Of a stretch of DNA of 64,000 nt, positions 12,001 through 27,000 are shown piece after piece. The notes beneath the pieces were generated by a model, which was given only the letters and a program-made list of their open reading frames with translations, did not search any database and had not been told where the DNA came from. The stretch is from Strongylocentrotus droebachiensis. Taxonomy: Eukaryota > Echinodermata > Echinoidea > Camarodonta > Strongylocentrotidae. Location of the stretch: NCBI GenBank assembly GCA_035222895.1, contig JAVYIG010002742.1, forward strand, positions 1-64,000, read 5' to 3'. Positions within the stretch are counted from its first letter, which is position 1. Each line of letters begins with the position of its first letter. The translations under genes were made by a program, and so were the position numbers.

Positions 12001-15000
12001 ATAGGTGTAAACACGGCATGGTGGATCGGTGGTTATGACGAAGACGTCGGACGGTCCTGGTATTGGTCTGATAGTACGTGATTCCTCAAATAGTATAGAA
12101 ACAGTAAAATCTGTTTATTGGAAGAAAAACACATTTATTTTTGTAACAAAATCTATACTATTTGCAACTATTTGTATTCAATGTCAATACAATAACAAAT
12201 CCCAAATTTGTTCCTATTTTAACACAGGAATTGAAATGCGATTAGAGCCATATACGTTATGAAATCAGCATCAACATTATCGGTTATTCGTTAATATCAG
12301 TAATATATAAGTAGTTGGTTGCAGTCCAAAAATAATACAAATAAATTGTTGAGTAAAAAGGAAAACATTTAGCCAAATGAGATCCTCGATCACTTGTATT
12401 ATATGAATGTGGTTATTAGCTGCAAAGAAGTCCATAATTATGTTTATATAATAACCTTGAATAGGATTAGGAGGTAATGGAATCTTTTTTGTAAATTTAA
12501 GCAATAATACATATACAATATTAGGTGTCAACAACTTCAGATCTTTTCCCTGCATTTGCTAATTTTTAATTTAATGAATTGAGAAATAAAATCTTGAAAG
12601 CAATGAAAAGATACAAATAAATAAAACATTCAACAATTGTGTAATAATACATGATGTTAAACTACACATCCAGCTGAACCTAAGCAATATAAACAATTAC
12701 CAAGAATTTACACACTCTATTTCGGGCATATCTTGTATGCTATAAATGCAAAACCTGAACAAAAACAAGACCCAAGAGTAATGTCTGGAATTGACTTTTC
12801 CAAAAACAGATCAGCATGGACTAGTAAAATTGAAGCTTATATATTTATATTGAGGCTTTCCAATGGAAGTAGAAATCAGAGCAACTTCCTAACGCATAGT
12901 AGGACATCATATTCATCATACCATAAATCTTTTTCTTCAGAAACTCGAATGAACTATGAGGAATGGAACGGTGACGAACCTAGTACGGATATCGAAAACT
13001 GTGTAGAAATGAGAAAGGGTGCTCAGTACCGATGGAATGACCTAGGTTGTTCAGCCCTCGATCGGACTCTATGTCAAATTGGTGAGAAAATGTGAAATAT
13101 TCTTTTTGAATATCTTTTAGGGGGTCATGGGATTGTACAAAAATACAAACTGACTATGTTAGACGGCTTCTTTAAACAGATGACAAAAATTATAGCTGAG
13201 GCGATTTGACAATATTTGAGCAATCAAAATATTGTGAATTGTTTCAAGATTACAATACATCATATATATTAATAACTGTTTTCTGAACGTGAATGAGGGA
13301 ATGGATAGAATATTACGGATTAATTAATTATTAGAATGGATGTTTCAGTGATAAGTATAAAGATCGTGTCTTATATATTTTTCAGGAATTTCTGCCTGCG
13401 GTGACCCAGGTGAACCCTTGCATGGTAATCGTTTACCAGACGATAGAACAACTTACTCTGTCGGTGCTACTCTTCATTTCACCTGTCAGGAGGGCTATAC
13501 ATTATCTGGAGAAAGCGTTTTAAGGTGTATAAATAATGGAGCATGGAATCATCAAAGACCATCGTGTGAAGGTAAAGTGATTGTTATATTAATACATAAA
13601 AAATAACGATTGAATCCAATCGCCGTGCGCGGGCTCGCTCTCAAAGGGTTAATAAATACAAAATAACAATTGAATCTTATTTACCCACAGAGTAGCTCCA
13701 TCATCATTATTAAATAATACTCTTCCTCATGTTCATGTAGGACCTCGAATCATGATTACCCCCATCAAGTACCCAGTGCCTACTTACACCTGGCTGGATA
13801 CTGGCAAATGTTGATTTATGTCTTGTCAAAGGAGATTTTTTTCCGGGTTGAGATCCGAACCCTCAATGAATGAAATGAGAGTCAAATTAATAAACTACTA
13901 TACCATATTTTGTACTCCAAAATGCACGTGAGATCCGTTTTAACGTTTGCAGATGATGTTCCGTAATTCTTAAACATTCGTTATAAATAGTCATACTTTG
14001 AGGCAGGGGTTTAAACGCTAGCGTATAGTGACCGACATCAAACTTCAGTAATATGCGGCTAAAAGTATGATTAATACTCAACTCATTAAAGCCTCGGTCA
14101 CAAATACCGTTGCGGGCTGCTACGAACGCCGTACGGTCAATTTTCAGACCATTTCGAAAGATCTACTTAAGAAGGACGTACGGAACAAGCGTTCGTAGAC
14201 CATTCGTACAGCGTTTGTAAGTTCCAAGATTGGTCGATGGTCTTGTCCAAGATTTTTGTCAACCACGTACGAAACCCTCTCATCGTAAGGCAGCCGTACG
14301 AACGTCGTAATAACATCGTAAGAACCACGTAAGATCTTTGTACATTTCGTAGGGTCGAGAGACAATTCTAGAAGCCTCAAATTCTTACGATGATCGTAAG
14401 AACGCATTAAGTTGTTCATAGAGGGCTTTTACGGCGTTCGTAAGAACGCCTTTCGAACGGAGATTTGTATGGCCTTCGTACGAATGACTCCTGGTGTTCG
14501 TAAGGCGTTCGTATGGTGCCCTTAAGTTGTTCGTACATATATTATGCAATTTGTGCAGCGCTTTTTTGCAACCCGAAAAAATGTTCCCCAAAATCATAAC
14601 GTCTTCTTACGAATGACTTGGGAATGTCGTCAGTTACACGTACGACCATCTTGCGAGAACAACAACTGGTAAGATGGCCGTAAGTCTGACGTAAAAAGAA
14701 CTCAAGGCATTCTTACGAAAAATAAAAAGGCGAACTCCTTAAGAAGGATGTTGAAAGACGTAAGAAACTATGCCCAATCTACGAATCTCCTCGAACTCTG
14801 GAATTCGTACGAACAGGGAGATTCGTACAAACGCATCGTTTATACGAACCTTTGATATCGTAGCTTAAGCAAGGGCTTCGTCGACACTTTCTACAATTTT
14901 ACCATCAATAAAAACGTCATTCATGAAAGATTACAATAAGGTACTCTCATCTAAGAAACTAGTAATAATTAAACAAAAAGAATTTAAATATTGTACTAAC

Positions 15001-18000
15001 ACTTTTTTAACGTCAAAAGAAACGATAGCATCCCTTCATTGAAATATGAATAACGACATGATAGTTATCCAGTCTTTTCTGTTTTCGTGAATAGCTGTCG
15101 AATGTGAGGAAAGCCCACCAAACGTCACACTTTCCTTCAAAATGATACTAGGATCAGTGTATCAAGATATAACTCTATACACCTGTCGAGATGGTTATAT
15201 TCCTGATAATGAACCAATCAGCTTTTGTCGGCATACAGGCAATTGGAGTACACCTAACTTTACATGTACAGGTAAGATGATATTTATTTATTAATTTAGA
15301 TATTTATTCATATAATTATTCTGTGTTCTTTATACAGGGTAGTGTATTTAGGACATATACACTGCGTTGTGAGAGAGCTCTGTATGTAGGGTAAGTAGAT
15401 TGGTTTGTTGGTTTATTTTTTAATTATTGCTAGGATATGACTAATACAAATAATAATGTCAAGGTAACCCCTGTGTTAATGGAGGAATTTTCACCGTGAA
15501 CGGATCATCGTTCACATGTACATGTCCTTCAAGCTACACTGGTCCAACGTGTGAAGAAAGTATGATATACTAATTTTATATACATTAATATTGAAGACGA
15601 TTGCAAAGACTTTCTAGAAATACACCTAAGAATAATTTCCATAGTCTATGTTATATCCTGTACATCCTTCCTCAAGCGTTGTCGTGACTCAAGCATCACC
15701 CCAACCGGACTAAAACTCGAGTCTTCAGTCAGCACTCCACGAGCAAAACTGATCATACACAAGGTAGGGCAAGCCCTTGTCAGAGAGCGCATCGCCAACA
15801 CCCACCATCAACTCCATACCATGGAGCAAGACATCCAAACATCAGAAGTAAACCTCTCTCAACTACTGGAACTGGCTGACCTTCGGAAATGCCAGGCCTT
15901 CATCACCTCTACAGCTGGGAAAACTTTCCAGTCAACCCGAAAGAAGCAGATCGTCAAATTTAACAAACTTCTAGCTAACAGCCATAAATCAACCAACCAG
16001 ACTACACCAACCGGCACCATGGACACCGTTATCAACCTCAGCAACCATCCACTCACGGAAACCGAACACAAAGTCCTATCGTTAGGTCTCAACTTCGCCG
16101 TGTCACCCAAGAAGATCCCAAACCCAAACTGAGATTCCTGAGCCGAACCGCAGCGGACAAAATCCCCCACAGCTCAGCCACCACAACCCAACATTAGCAA
16201 ACCAGAACGAGCCACCATCAGAGATCTACGCTACGCAGCAACCCGTCAATCCACATTCTACAGGCACACAAGGGCAATGCTACAGTAGTTCCGAACAAAG
16301 GGGACTACAACAATAAGATCGATGCGCTCCTCGAGATTCCGACTTACAAACGACTAAAGAAAGATCCCACACTAGCAACGGAAAGGAAACTCAACCAGCG
16401 ACTCCTCTCTCTTCACAGAACAGAAGTCATATCCAAGCCACTTTACTTCAAAATTCGCTCATCTTCAGCTACCTGCCCCATCATGTTTGGCCAGCCGAAG
16501 ATACACAAAACCTACCATTCCATTTCGCCCCATCATTTCAACCCGATGATCGCCTTGCTATGACACAGCCAAACACCTGACCTCGATTCTCCAACCACTC
16601 GTAGGACAATCGCAGCACCACATCAATAACTCCAAGCATTTCGTCGACATCCTCTCCAAGACCACCATACACGATACCTCATGTACTTCTGCCCCAACTC
16701 AACTTCCTTCAAATGGCGAGACAATCACTACCAGCAACTTCAAGACGCAGCCATGGGATCGTCTCTTTCACCGGTTATAGCCAACATCTTCATGGAGCAC
16801 TTCGAAACAACGGCACTCCAGACTCTCTCACAACGCCCTTCTCTCTGGTTCCGATATGTCGACGACACATTCGTCATTTGGCCGTATAGCAGACGTGACT
16901 TAGACCCTTTCCTCGCCCACATCAACAAGCATCACCCGAGCATCAAATTCACCATGGAGACCGAGCAAAAAAACAGCATCCCCTTCCTAGACGTCCTCGT
17001 TACCAAATTGCCATCCGGCAAGCCTGCTCACCAAGTCTACAGGAAACCCACACACACCAATATATATCTTCACCACAGATCTTTCCACCATCCATCCGTA
17101 CTACAATCAGTCCCCAACACCCTCATCCGCCGAGCCCATCAACTCAGCAATGACAACCATCTAGACCAGGAAATCCAGCATGTCACCAGATCCCTAACTA
17201 CCATCAACAAATACCCAAGACATAAGATCAAGTCCATGACTCCCGCCAGCAAGCCGGCAGCCAACACCATCCCTGAAGAGAACCAACCCGCAGCTACACC
17301 ACCGAAACAAACTGTTGTTCTTCACTATATCGGTCAAGCCTCTCACAAGATTCAACGTACCCTTCAAGCAGCAGACATCCAAGTTCGACACGGTTCCTCC
17401 AACAAACTCTATTCGATACTCCACTCCCACAAAAACAGGCATCAAAACCACAAGAAAGCTGGAGTCTACAAAATACCATGCGAATGTGGAAAAGTCTACA
17501 TTGGTGAAACGGGGAGAAATCTGGAAGCAAGACTCAAGGAGCACAGAACCAGCTTCAGACTCAGCGATTATAAGTCCGCCATCGTCAAACACGCCAACCA
17601 CACGAAACACCATCGAATGGAATAACAGTCATCTCATTTCCATAATGAAGCACTGGCATACACGCCGAATCCGAGAAGCCATCGAAATTCACCGCCACAA
17701 CACCGTTCCCCAAGACTCAGGATTATGCATCAACGACATCTGGAAACCCCTCATCAACAAGTAGGCCTACCCGGTCAATCATCCTCCACCACCGCGTTCA
17801 CCACCCCCGCAGACACCCGTACATCAACCACCGCCACCCGCCGAACCCTAACTACAGCCACCAGCCTCACAACTACAATGCACAGCAGACGACAGCAGAC
17901 TAAAACGCCGCCTACGTCGGGGACACACACAGCGTCTCGCCGACAGCACACCCCACTCATGGATTCGAAACTCCCCACAAGTCCGCAATCCGGAGACTCC

Positions 18001-21000
18001 AGCCCAGACGGACAAGCAGACGGGGAAGCAGACCACCCATGTCCACTACCCGATGACTCAAGTCCACACCGTCATGTGTATTTCCCCAACGTCCGCACCC
18101 CGGTGATTTCAGTTAACGCACGCCAGCTATTCTCCACTCCTGACGACGGATAGTCAACCTGTTCGAAACGTCGAGCCACTCCCGCCACCCATCCTCTCCA
18201 AGCGCTATATAGTTCTCCTTATAAAAAGACAGTTGTTTGGAAATTTCCAATCTTAACTGGATTAAACATCCATGATAATGTGAGCATAATTTGATATCTA
18301 GTTCGAAGCGGTGCTTGAGGCGCTTGAAACCGAGAGGGACACCAATGGCACTATTTACATTCACGTGAATCAACTCATACCAGATGACGGTGTGTTGGTT
18401 GATATGAGAGCTTACATAGCCAACAGTAACTTGACTACACAGGATGAAATGGACCTGCTGTGGAGCGGATTATTCTCTGTGGCGGAAAGCTATGATGGTT
18501 ACTTTGACCCTTCCACCCTTCTGATACTAAGTACAGGTAAATCTTGCTCAATTGAAATCATATTTAACTCATAGATAGGAGTTCAGTATTTTTCTTATTT
18601 CTTAATTTTCTAAATTTATCAGTTTTCCCTTTTCAAATTGGCAAGAATGAATCTTGTCTTCCACGCCTTCATAGTTCGAAGAAGAACAACATTATTAGAT
18701 GAATCTATGTGAACGACAATTGGGGTTCAGTGCCTTTCCCAAGAACGGCATTGGTATACACGGAGGGTAAAAGAAGCTATCAATATCCGTCTCAATCCTA
18801 ATAATTTCAACAGAGACAACGGGATCGATATCCCCGAATTTTGGATGCGGACGATACGCCGCCATGACACTCGCCGTCCTGCCAGCCAACAACGGTCGAT
18901 TCCATTCAGCAGACGGCCCGAGCCAGCGGCCCGTTGATTGGTCGAGTACCGTATGCGTCGGCCAATAGGCCTGGTGCATCAGCCGAACCAGCGGCCGAAC
19001 CAGCGGCCTTGGTGATTGGTCGATCACCGTGTGCGTCGACCAATAGGCATTGGGCGTTATTGTTCCAATTATCGATCGAATTTTAGACCGCTTTACGGTC
19101 CTCCCGTAAAGTATAAAAGACCCTTGCTTACAACAGTTTTTATCACCTGACGAAGTATTGCAGTAGCATACGAAACGTCGTGATCTTTTAGATTCCTTAT
19201 TGACCACATTGCGAGACAAACGAATATCACTAGCGATATTATTTTCGATACTATATCCGCAATGAGTAATATATTTAGCACAATTGGAATATTTTACCAA
19301 AATATGCCAATTTGTACATAAAAATAGTGAATTTATATCCTACACTCTGTTGCCAATCTATAAACTATAATGATTAGTTTACAAGCCAATTGGTCTTATT
19401 GGAGAACGGCGGAACGTACTGCATGGGAATTAGACTTAACATTTTGATAGACTAAAAGTGCTGCAAAAACTTCACCAAAAGGAGACAGTGTGCTGATATG
19501 AGTTGAAGCCAAGTGAATACTATATGATCTACGAACGATCCGATTTTGCATTCGATATGAATATTGGAACATGAAAAGTCTTCGTGATTGCGGTTCTGAA
19601 TAATCATATGAATTAAAGAAAAATAAGAATTTGGGGAAAGCCAGATTTGTAGCGCTGTCAGACCTAGATTTATGTGCAATCTGAAGTGGCACAAAGTCAT
19701 CCTTTCCAACCGACTTCAATTAGGCACCAAGGCACTCAAATTTTAGTGATTATTATTCATTATTGAAAACGCAGGTCATGAAATGATCTTTGTTTAACTT
19801 TTCATATCTAAAGTAATTGCGTTTTCTTCAAAAATTTGATGGCAGTAGAATCGTCTGGTGTGCAGCGGACTTTAACACTATTGCACAGATTCTCAAAAAG
19901 GAAACTAAGAGCAATTTAAATATCCTATTGCATCACTTCTTAAAATGTTCAACAACTGCAATTACATATTATGAAATTCAAATTCTCTCTCTCTCTCTCT
20001 TAGTTGTATGTCCAAACACCTCTTGGCCATCTCCGTATGGTATTGTCCAGTTTCCGTCAGGAGACCTTCATTCGTGGAGTGAATCGAGTGGAGAATGTCC
20101 ATGGTTCACCGTCAATGGTACAATTAAACAAATATTTCTGATGTTCCAGTTATAGGAAATTCGTTTCCTTAAGTCTTTAGATAGTAAAGCTTCCATCAGA
20201 AAGCAAACCCATGAACGTTTAGATTAGTATACCGGCTGGAAAAGTTCTTGATAAAATATAACAATCATAATAAATAACAACAGTAGTAGTAATAATGAAA
20301 ACAATGAAATCAGTAGTAATATAACAATGATAATAAGATGAAAGAAAGAAAGATGATGAAGAAGAAGAAGATAAATATTGCCATGATTGTAATAATAACA
20401 GTTACTCTATGCCGGGAAGCCTCATCATCATCATTCTGTTCTTTCTAGGGCCCCTGCAATCATTATTACCCCGTGGACTGCCAGGCACCTATTTACACCT
20501 GGATGGAGGGTATCAAATGTGGATTAATATTTTGCCAAAGGACGTTAGTGTCTAACTGGGATTCGAACCCTCAACCTTGATATTGAGAGTCAAAGGACGA
20601 ACCAATATACCCTGACATCACCAATTAATATACCATGGTAATATGAGACCAATAATATATTTATTCACAACTTTTGTTTTGCATATATCAAGATGGAGAG
20701 CCAATAGCACGAGCCGTCTGCTCCGGTGATTATATATCTCCTTGTGCATGGGTACCTTCAGATAACTGCGGTGGCAATAAAACAGCTGATCAACTCTTAA
20801 TCTACTTACGAGAGGTAAACATCATCTTATTCTAGTCTGTTATGAAGTTTCTGGTATTGTTCGCAGCAAATACATGATCTGCTGGCCCTGTGCAGCTAAG
20901 ATGCACATGCATCTTAATGCGGAATGTCCTTAACCCTTAAACACTTGAAAATTATATTTTATCCACAAAATCATCTAACAAACTTAAAACTAGAAATGGA

Positions 21001-24000
21001 AACAAAACTGGACTAATCCATTCTAGAAGAAAACAAATTATAGTTGTAATTTCTTACTTTGTGATAATGCAATTATTTTGTGGTAATTAATAGTAGAAGA
21101 CGTATTGCTAAATTTTTATTGCCATTATTATCATCCATTATTAATATTTGTATCGCTATCATTAACAAATTTTTATTGAATCTAATATGATCATTAAAAA
21201 AGAGATCTAATTATAATCATTAACCTTTTTATATCATATACAGTAGGCTTGCGGATGCACCATGTGAGAGAAAAGGAGGCTTAAGGAGTCCTGAAAATGG
21301 ACTCTCGGTAATCTTTCTTGAGGGTGTGTAGTCCTAAAAAAAGGACTGTTGGTGTAGTTAGTATCACAAACCTTTAATTATCGAAAATATTGAAAATGCG
21401 AGACCTCTGTTTTAGTTAGTTTGTGTATCTAATGATGTGTTATAGTGCTAGTTCATATTAAAATTTCTTTCACAAAATAAGATTCTTTTAAGTCATATAA
21501 AACTACACTTGTTTGACGAAAGTATCTTGAATAATTACACGAGAATAAAAGGCGATAACCGGTTAATTCCAACTGTGTGTTTTGTCGATAGAATCTGACG
21601 ACTGGTGAAAGCGACATCCAGGACGTTCTGTCAGTGTTGACTGCGATCTCCCAAGACACGAATATTACTTCTGCTGGGGTCGGTGCTGCATTCGACATCA
21701 TTCACCAGACAGGGTCAATTTATCAACCAACACAAGAGGTGATTTGATCGATTAAAAAAAATATAGAACCATAAGTATAAATTGATTTCATGAAAGATCA
21801 CCCAGTTGAACAAAATTTCATAATTTCATTATTTTTATCGCTTCAGCGCTTAACATAAATGTTATTACCCCTATCGTCGGATTAAAGCTTGCCTGCACAC
21901 AATGCATTATCCTCATCATATAATCATCATCATTAGTAATATTATTACAATTAATATAATAACTATTTCAAGTATTATTATTATTACAATTAGGGCCCAT
22001 TACCAACACCACCACCACCACCATCATTATCATCATTATCATCATCATCATCATCGTCGTCATCATCATCTCTGTAATCGTTTGTTCTTGTGCTATGCCA
22101 GAATGTTGCCTCAGTCGTTGACATCGTAAGCAACCTGGCTGCGCTAGACCAAGGCCTCACCATCGAGGCTGAGATGATGAATGGTGCTGTCAGCAAAGCC
22201 ACCATGGCCTTAGAGAACATCCTTCTAGCCGTCAATGTGCCTTCCAATCAGACCTTCCAACAAGTGGCAGCAAACCTAGTAGTACAGGTATGATGATAAA
22301 TGAGAAATAAATCATAAATCTGGATTTTAATACACTACCGAAGAGTGACTTCATATACTGGCTCAGTTGTCAAGGTTGCTGGTTCCACACAATTTTTAGC
22401 TAAACAGTGGTGTGTTGATCACACCAGGTCAAAACGCTGAATTTGGCCTGCTCCAGGCCGTTACTTGAATGACTTTGCAGTGAACCTCATGTGCAGGCTC
22501 TGTTGTTTAGAACCAGTAACCTGGACGACGAGCGAATATGACGTTAGCACTTCGGTGCTCTATATGGTGCTTAATATGAAATGCCATTTCTAAGTGATTT
22601 TACAGATATCATATTACCCAAGTAATTGGGTTCACGAACGCACAATGTGCACAATTTCCACTACCTGGGGAGTATGCCTACGAAACAATAATCATGATGG
22701 AATATGACAACATGTATCACAAAAGCTCTCTTCATCCTACCAGGTCCCCCATTTCCCTCCTGGGATATGGAGTGGCAAATTTGTATTAATGTATTGTCAA
22801 ATGACATTAGTGCTGCATGTGTCGGGGATCTAACCCACGACCTTAGCATTTCCAGTCGAGTTCTTAAACCACTCAACTACATCACCTATATAGGTATGCT
22901 CTTACAGCTCTCCTATCATTTAGAGGTGCCGTGGTGTAGTGGTTCATCCACTCTCAGACCAAGGGTTAAGGGTTCGACTCCCAGCCTGGCGGCTTACCTC
23001 GCCATTTCTGAAGAAATCTTTAATCTTACAATGCATTTCTTTAGGTAATCAACTCTGAGTCTGATGGTGTCCGTGATGGGATTGTCTTCTCCATCATCGG
23101 CGATGACAGCCAATCCTTTGATGAAAGTGACATCCAGCTATCCACCAACAATCTCGGCAAGGGTAACCTAGGTGGTGTTGTCCAAGCAGCCATCATCATT
23201 GGACCAGAGACCATTGATGAAGGCACCATGGGGAATATAGCATTTACTGTGTACCGAGACGATGCATTGTTTGTAATGGACGGTGGTCGAGACGTTCAGA
23301 TGGGAAGCAATGAAGGGCGTCGCAATATCACGGTCAATACTAATATCATCGGAGCGAGCCTCGGTACGAGTGAAACCAAACCTCTGAATTATCCGGTTAC
23401 CATAACACTGGCACACAAACAGGTATGATACAAGTACAACATCTCCTCATCAGCTGTACAACTGCACAATGGGCTGAAATAATGTGCTTCAAATCACTAA
23501 GTACAGAAATAAAAAGTGTACTTACTTAAAACCTGTTTTTATTGTGTTTTTCTCTCAAAACAATTTTATATACTTCCAGAGAAATGCAACAAATCCGCAG
23601 TGTGTCTATTGGGAATATTCCGCTAATGCTTGGTCAAGCGATGGCTGTGTTTTGACAATCACTTCCGAGACACATACTGAATGCCAGTGTAATCATCTAA
23701 CAAGTTTTGCTGTTCTTATGGTAAGAACATGAAATAATAATGATGATAAAAATGGAGATAAAGATAATAACAATAATACTAAACATAATAAAAATTGTAA
23801 TAATAATAATGGCAATAATAATGGTAGTGATAATAATATTTAAAGGTAAATTATTCCAGAGAGTTGCACAGCCATAGCATAATTTGCATTCTTATATTAT
23901 TCTGTATGACATTTACTTATGATATCATCGCGATTTGCACATTGTCGGATGTTAATATTATGTACTGTTTACATAATCCCCTACGACAATTTAGAATCAA

Positions 24001-27000
24001 ATTAATAGATTAAAAAATCAAGACGAAATCGGACGATTCGTTACCTTTGATTCGTGGTTCTTATCAGCTTCTCCATCTAACAACACGTCATCCTTTGGAA
24101 TTGGCATATACGATCCAATAATCTACATATTCATAACAGTACTGTTGATATTTTGTGTCAAAGTCTGCAGATAAATCTTTAAGACATTTAAAATCAACTA
24201 TATACATCTATCTCCAAATTGGCTTATTCTATTTCCACATTTTGTTGCCTTCTGTTTCTCATCAGGATGTGAGTGGGATCCCCAGAAGATCAGAGAGAGT
24301 TGAACAAGTGTTTAGGATTCTGAGCTACATAGGATGTTCTCTCTCTATTGTAGGCCTCCTGGTAACCCTGGCTGTCTACATCACTGATAGGTAAGACTTT
24401 GAGGAAATCTAACATATACATAATTCTACTCTAAAAGAAGGGAGAAAACTCAAAGAAACAGGCTGCTGAAAATTGTCAACGAAATCGGACCCCCAAACTA
24501 AGATTTGTTTAAAACGTTGCAACCACTACATATGCATTTTAAATTGACTGAATGTCCCTTTAATGGAGTCCGTACAACATTCCCAATTTCTGCTACACAC
24601 GAAATAACTAATATTTCATTTTCTTTTCAAATGTGTGAATCAAGAGGGTCTTTTCCTTTAAAGAACTTTTTATAATATGCTATTCATGATGATTCTTGAG
24701 TAGTGCCCCAAAAGAGATGACGGAAAATAATGATATCTTTGTGTACAACAAACGCTCCTGGCTACATCACAATCCACTGATTGAATTGTCAAACAGTCAT
24801 AACTCTCATTTTATTAGAATTATTTATTCAAAAATTCGGTATTCTGTTTCTCTAATTTGTTTGCTTTCGTACTGATAACTATCACAAAGGTTGGATTGCC
24901 TCTAAACTTCCATGTTCCTACCCTTTTTCTATCAACAAACGTTCTCAACACTAAAGGAGACTCCAATTGTCCCCCTAGTTTAGTCAGTCTAGCGTTTTAC
25001 CTCATTTTGGTATATTACGAGAGAAATCTTACTCTATTAACACCCACTTTAATTATACCTTTTTTTTCGGGGGGGTTTCGAATACACAAGATGCTTTATG
25101 CTTTCAAAGTTGTTATGGATTCTTAGCCCTAGCTTAGTCTCGTTTATTTTCTGTTAGGTCTTCCCTCTAAATATTTAATCGAACGTTGGTAAAGTTAAAA
25201 GCTAAATAGATATCTAAACTAGCCTTTTAAAGAGTACAGACGCTTTTTATAGGAGTAGTGGCTACAAGTCAGATGCTTCAGTTGTCAACGGATACTAGAA
25301 ATCGGAATGTACTTAGTAGGTCAGCATATTCAACTCACCTACTCCGCTCTGAAAACATTTAATTTTTTTCATACTAAGTATCTGTTTCTCTTTGCCCCAG
25401 GAAACTTCGTTGCTTGCAGCACATCCGAATCTTAATGTGTCTCTGCATCACGCTCCTCTTCCTGTACATCTTTTTCATCATCATGACAGCACTCGACCGA
25501 TATCCTGGAGAACCCGAGGTTGGTCCAGGTCTGTGTGGAGTCATCGCCGCTGTCCTACACTTCACCACGCTCTCATCGATATCATGGATGGGCGTTGAAG
25601 GGATAAACATGTTCCTCATGGTTGTCCGTGTCATGGACTCCTATATCCCACTCTTCATGATGAAAGCCTCCGTCATTGCATGGGGTAAATTGCTGTTATA
25701 ACTTGTTTGACCAGAACTCTAAAGGCCTATTGTCATGCAACTATGTTTTAATAGGGCCTTGTACCATACAAACATCGCTTCTTTAGCATGCTCCTCCGTT
25801 TCAGTGTTTCAATTATTGAATTTTTATGTACTTTGTACACGCTTATCATGTTCATATTAAATGGAAATCAATAAATACATCACACCTTGCTAAACTTTGA
25901 TCATAGTAGGCCTTTACATTTTTGGTCTGTTTGCCTTTCTTTGCTTACTGGAACATAATTTCGCGTTTGTTTTTATTCTTCATTTTCTTGTCTTATTTTT
26001 TTTCTTTCCTCATCTTATTTTTTTAATAGAGATTATTAATTAAATATGTGATATCAATGTTTTTGTATGACAGGAATACCTGCTGCGATAGTGCTCCTTA
26101 CTGGTGCTGTCTCGAGACAGAATTATTCAAACTCTGACTAGTAAGTACTCTCTACATTATTCTAATGCTATATCCAACAAACATTTATAATAAAGTATGA
26201 TCAAATTATCACTCTTTGTTTAACACGTTAAAATCTCAGGAGTATTGGTGAGTGTGTCGTTGTCTAATTTCTTGTTAAGACCATCGTGTTTCATTTCTTG
26301 ATAATATGCAGTCATTTATTGAGTTGAATCTAATTTAGCTCATTCTCAGCTGCTGCGGTAACAGAAAAAAAGAAATCTTTCAGATAAAACAAAAGTTGAC
26401 TGGAAACTACAACTATTGAAATTAGTATGAATGTACGAAAACAAAAACAAAAACTCCAAGGAAATCGAACTAATCGTCAAACACAAGACTGTCAATGAAC
26501 ATTACGCGGTATGAGTATGCATGTCATTTGTATTTTTAAGAAAGTTGTTGCTATTTTGATCACATTTTGTTAATATAAACAACCATCCGTTAGACATGAT
26601 AAAGATTTTCTCAATACGAAGATGCGATTGGTAATTCAAGATCAAAGTATTGGAGGGACTAAAGGCTTTTCGTCTTGCACTCATCAGAGTAGGTGGGAAG
26701 AATAATTTCCAATTTTTGTTACTTTGCATCACTGCGGTTAATTCGGATGAGTGCAAGTTGAATATCTTTCGTATGTCTTTATTCAATGCTATTGTTTGAT
26801 TTCTGCATCATTTTTCATGCATGCATATTACCAGAATTTAGATTTAGCATTTATCCATCTGTATATTAGGATAATTTTTGACCTTTTCAATTGTACAGCT
26901 GTTTTCTTCAGAAATGGCCACTCGTCGGCGGTTTGCTCATCCCTATGGCCTTCATTCTTGCTCTTAACCTGATCATCTTCGCCCTTGTTATGCGTCGTCT

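Larger units (their letters stand above)
1..20692 (+). repeat. Recent 13.5-kb tandem duplication (1-7183 = 13510-20692)
   Basis: Positions 1-7183 match 13510-20692 at a constant offset of 13509. I found about six single-base differences (for example near 1865/15374, 3936/17445, 4286/17795, 5875/19384), i.e. about 99.9% identity, with all nested insertions shared. Identity stops abruptly after 7183. There copy 1 switches to the sequence before the CCP exon at 7194, while copy 2 runs on into the second hormone-receptor exon at 20693. The repeating unit is therefore 7184-20692. The left copy is cut by the window edge. Confidence 0.97.

Noticed and set aside
13887-14597. Minus-strand frames (64, 91 and 70 codons), also at 378-1088
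   Set aside because: They lie in the SINE and TTAA-flanked MITE; palindromic repeat composition, with no domain.
26141-26911. Loss of the extracellular-loop-2 exon making the GPCR a pseudogene
   Set aside because: Splicing to 26912 gives a stop at the junction, but the acceptor at 26898 restores phase and a Cys, so no loss is needed.
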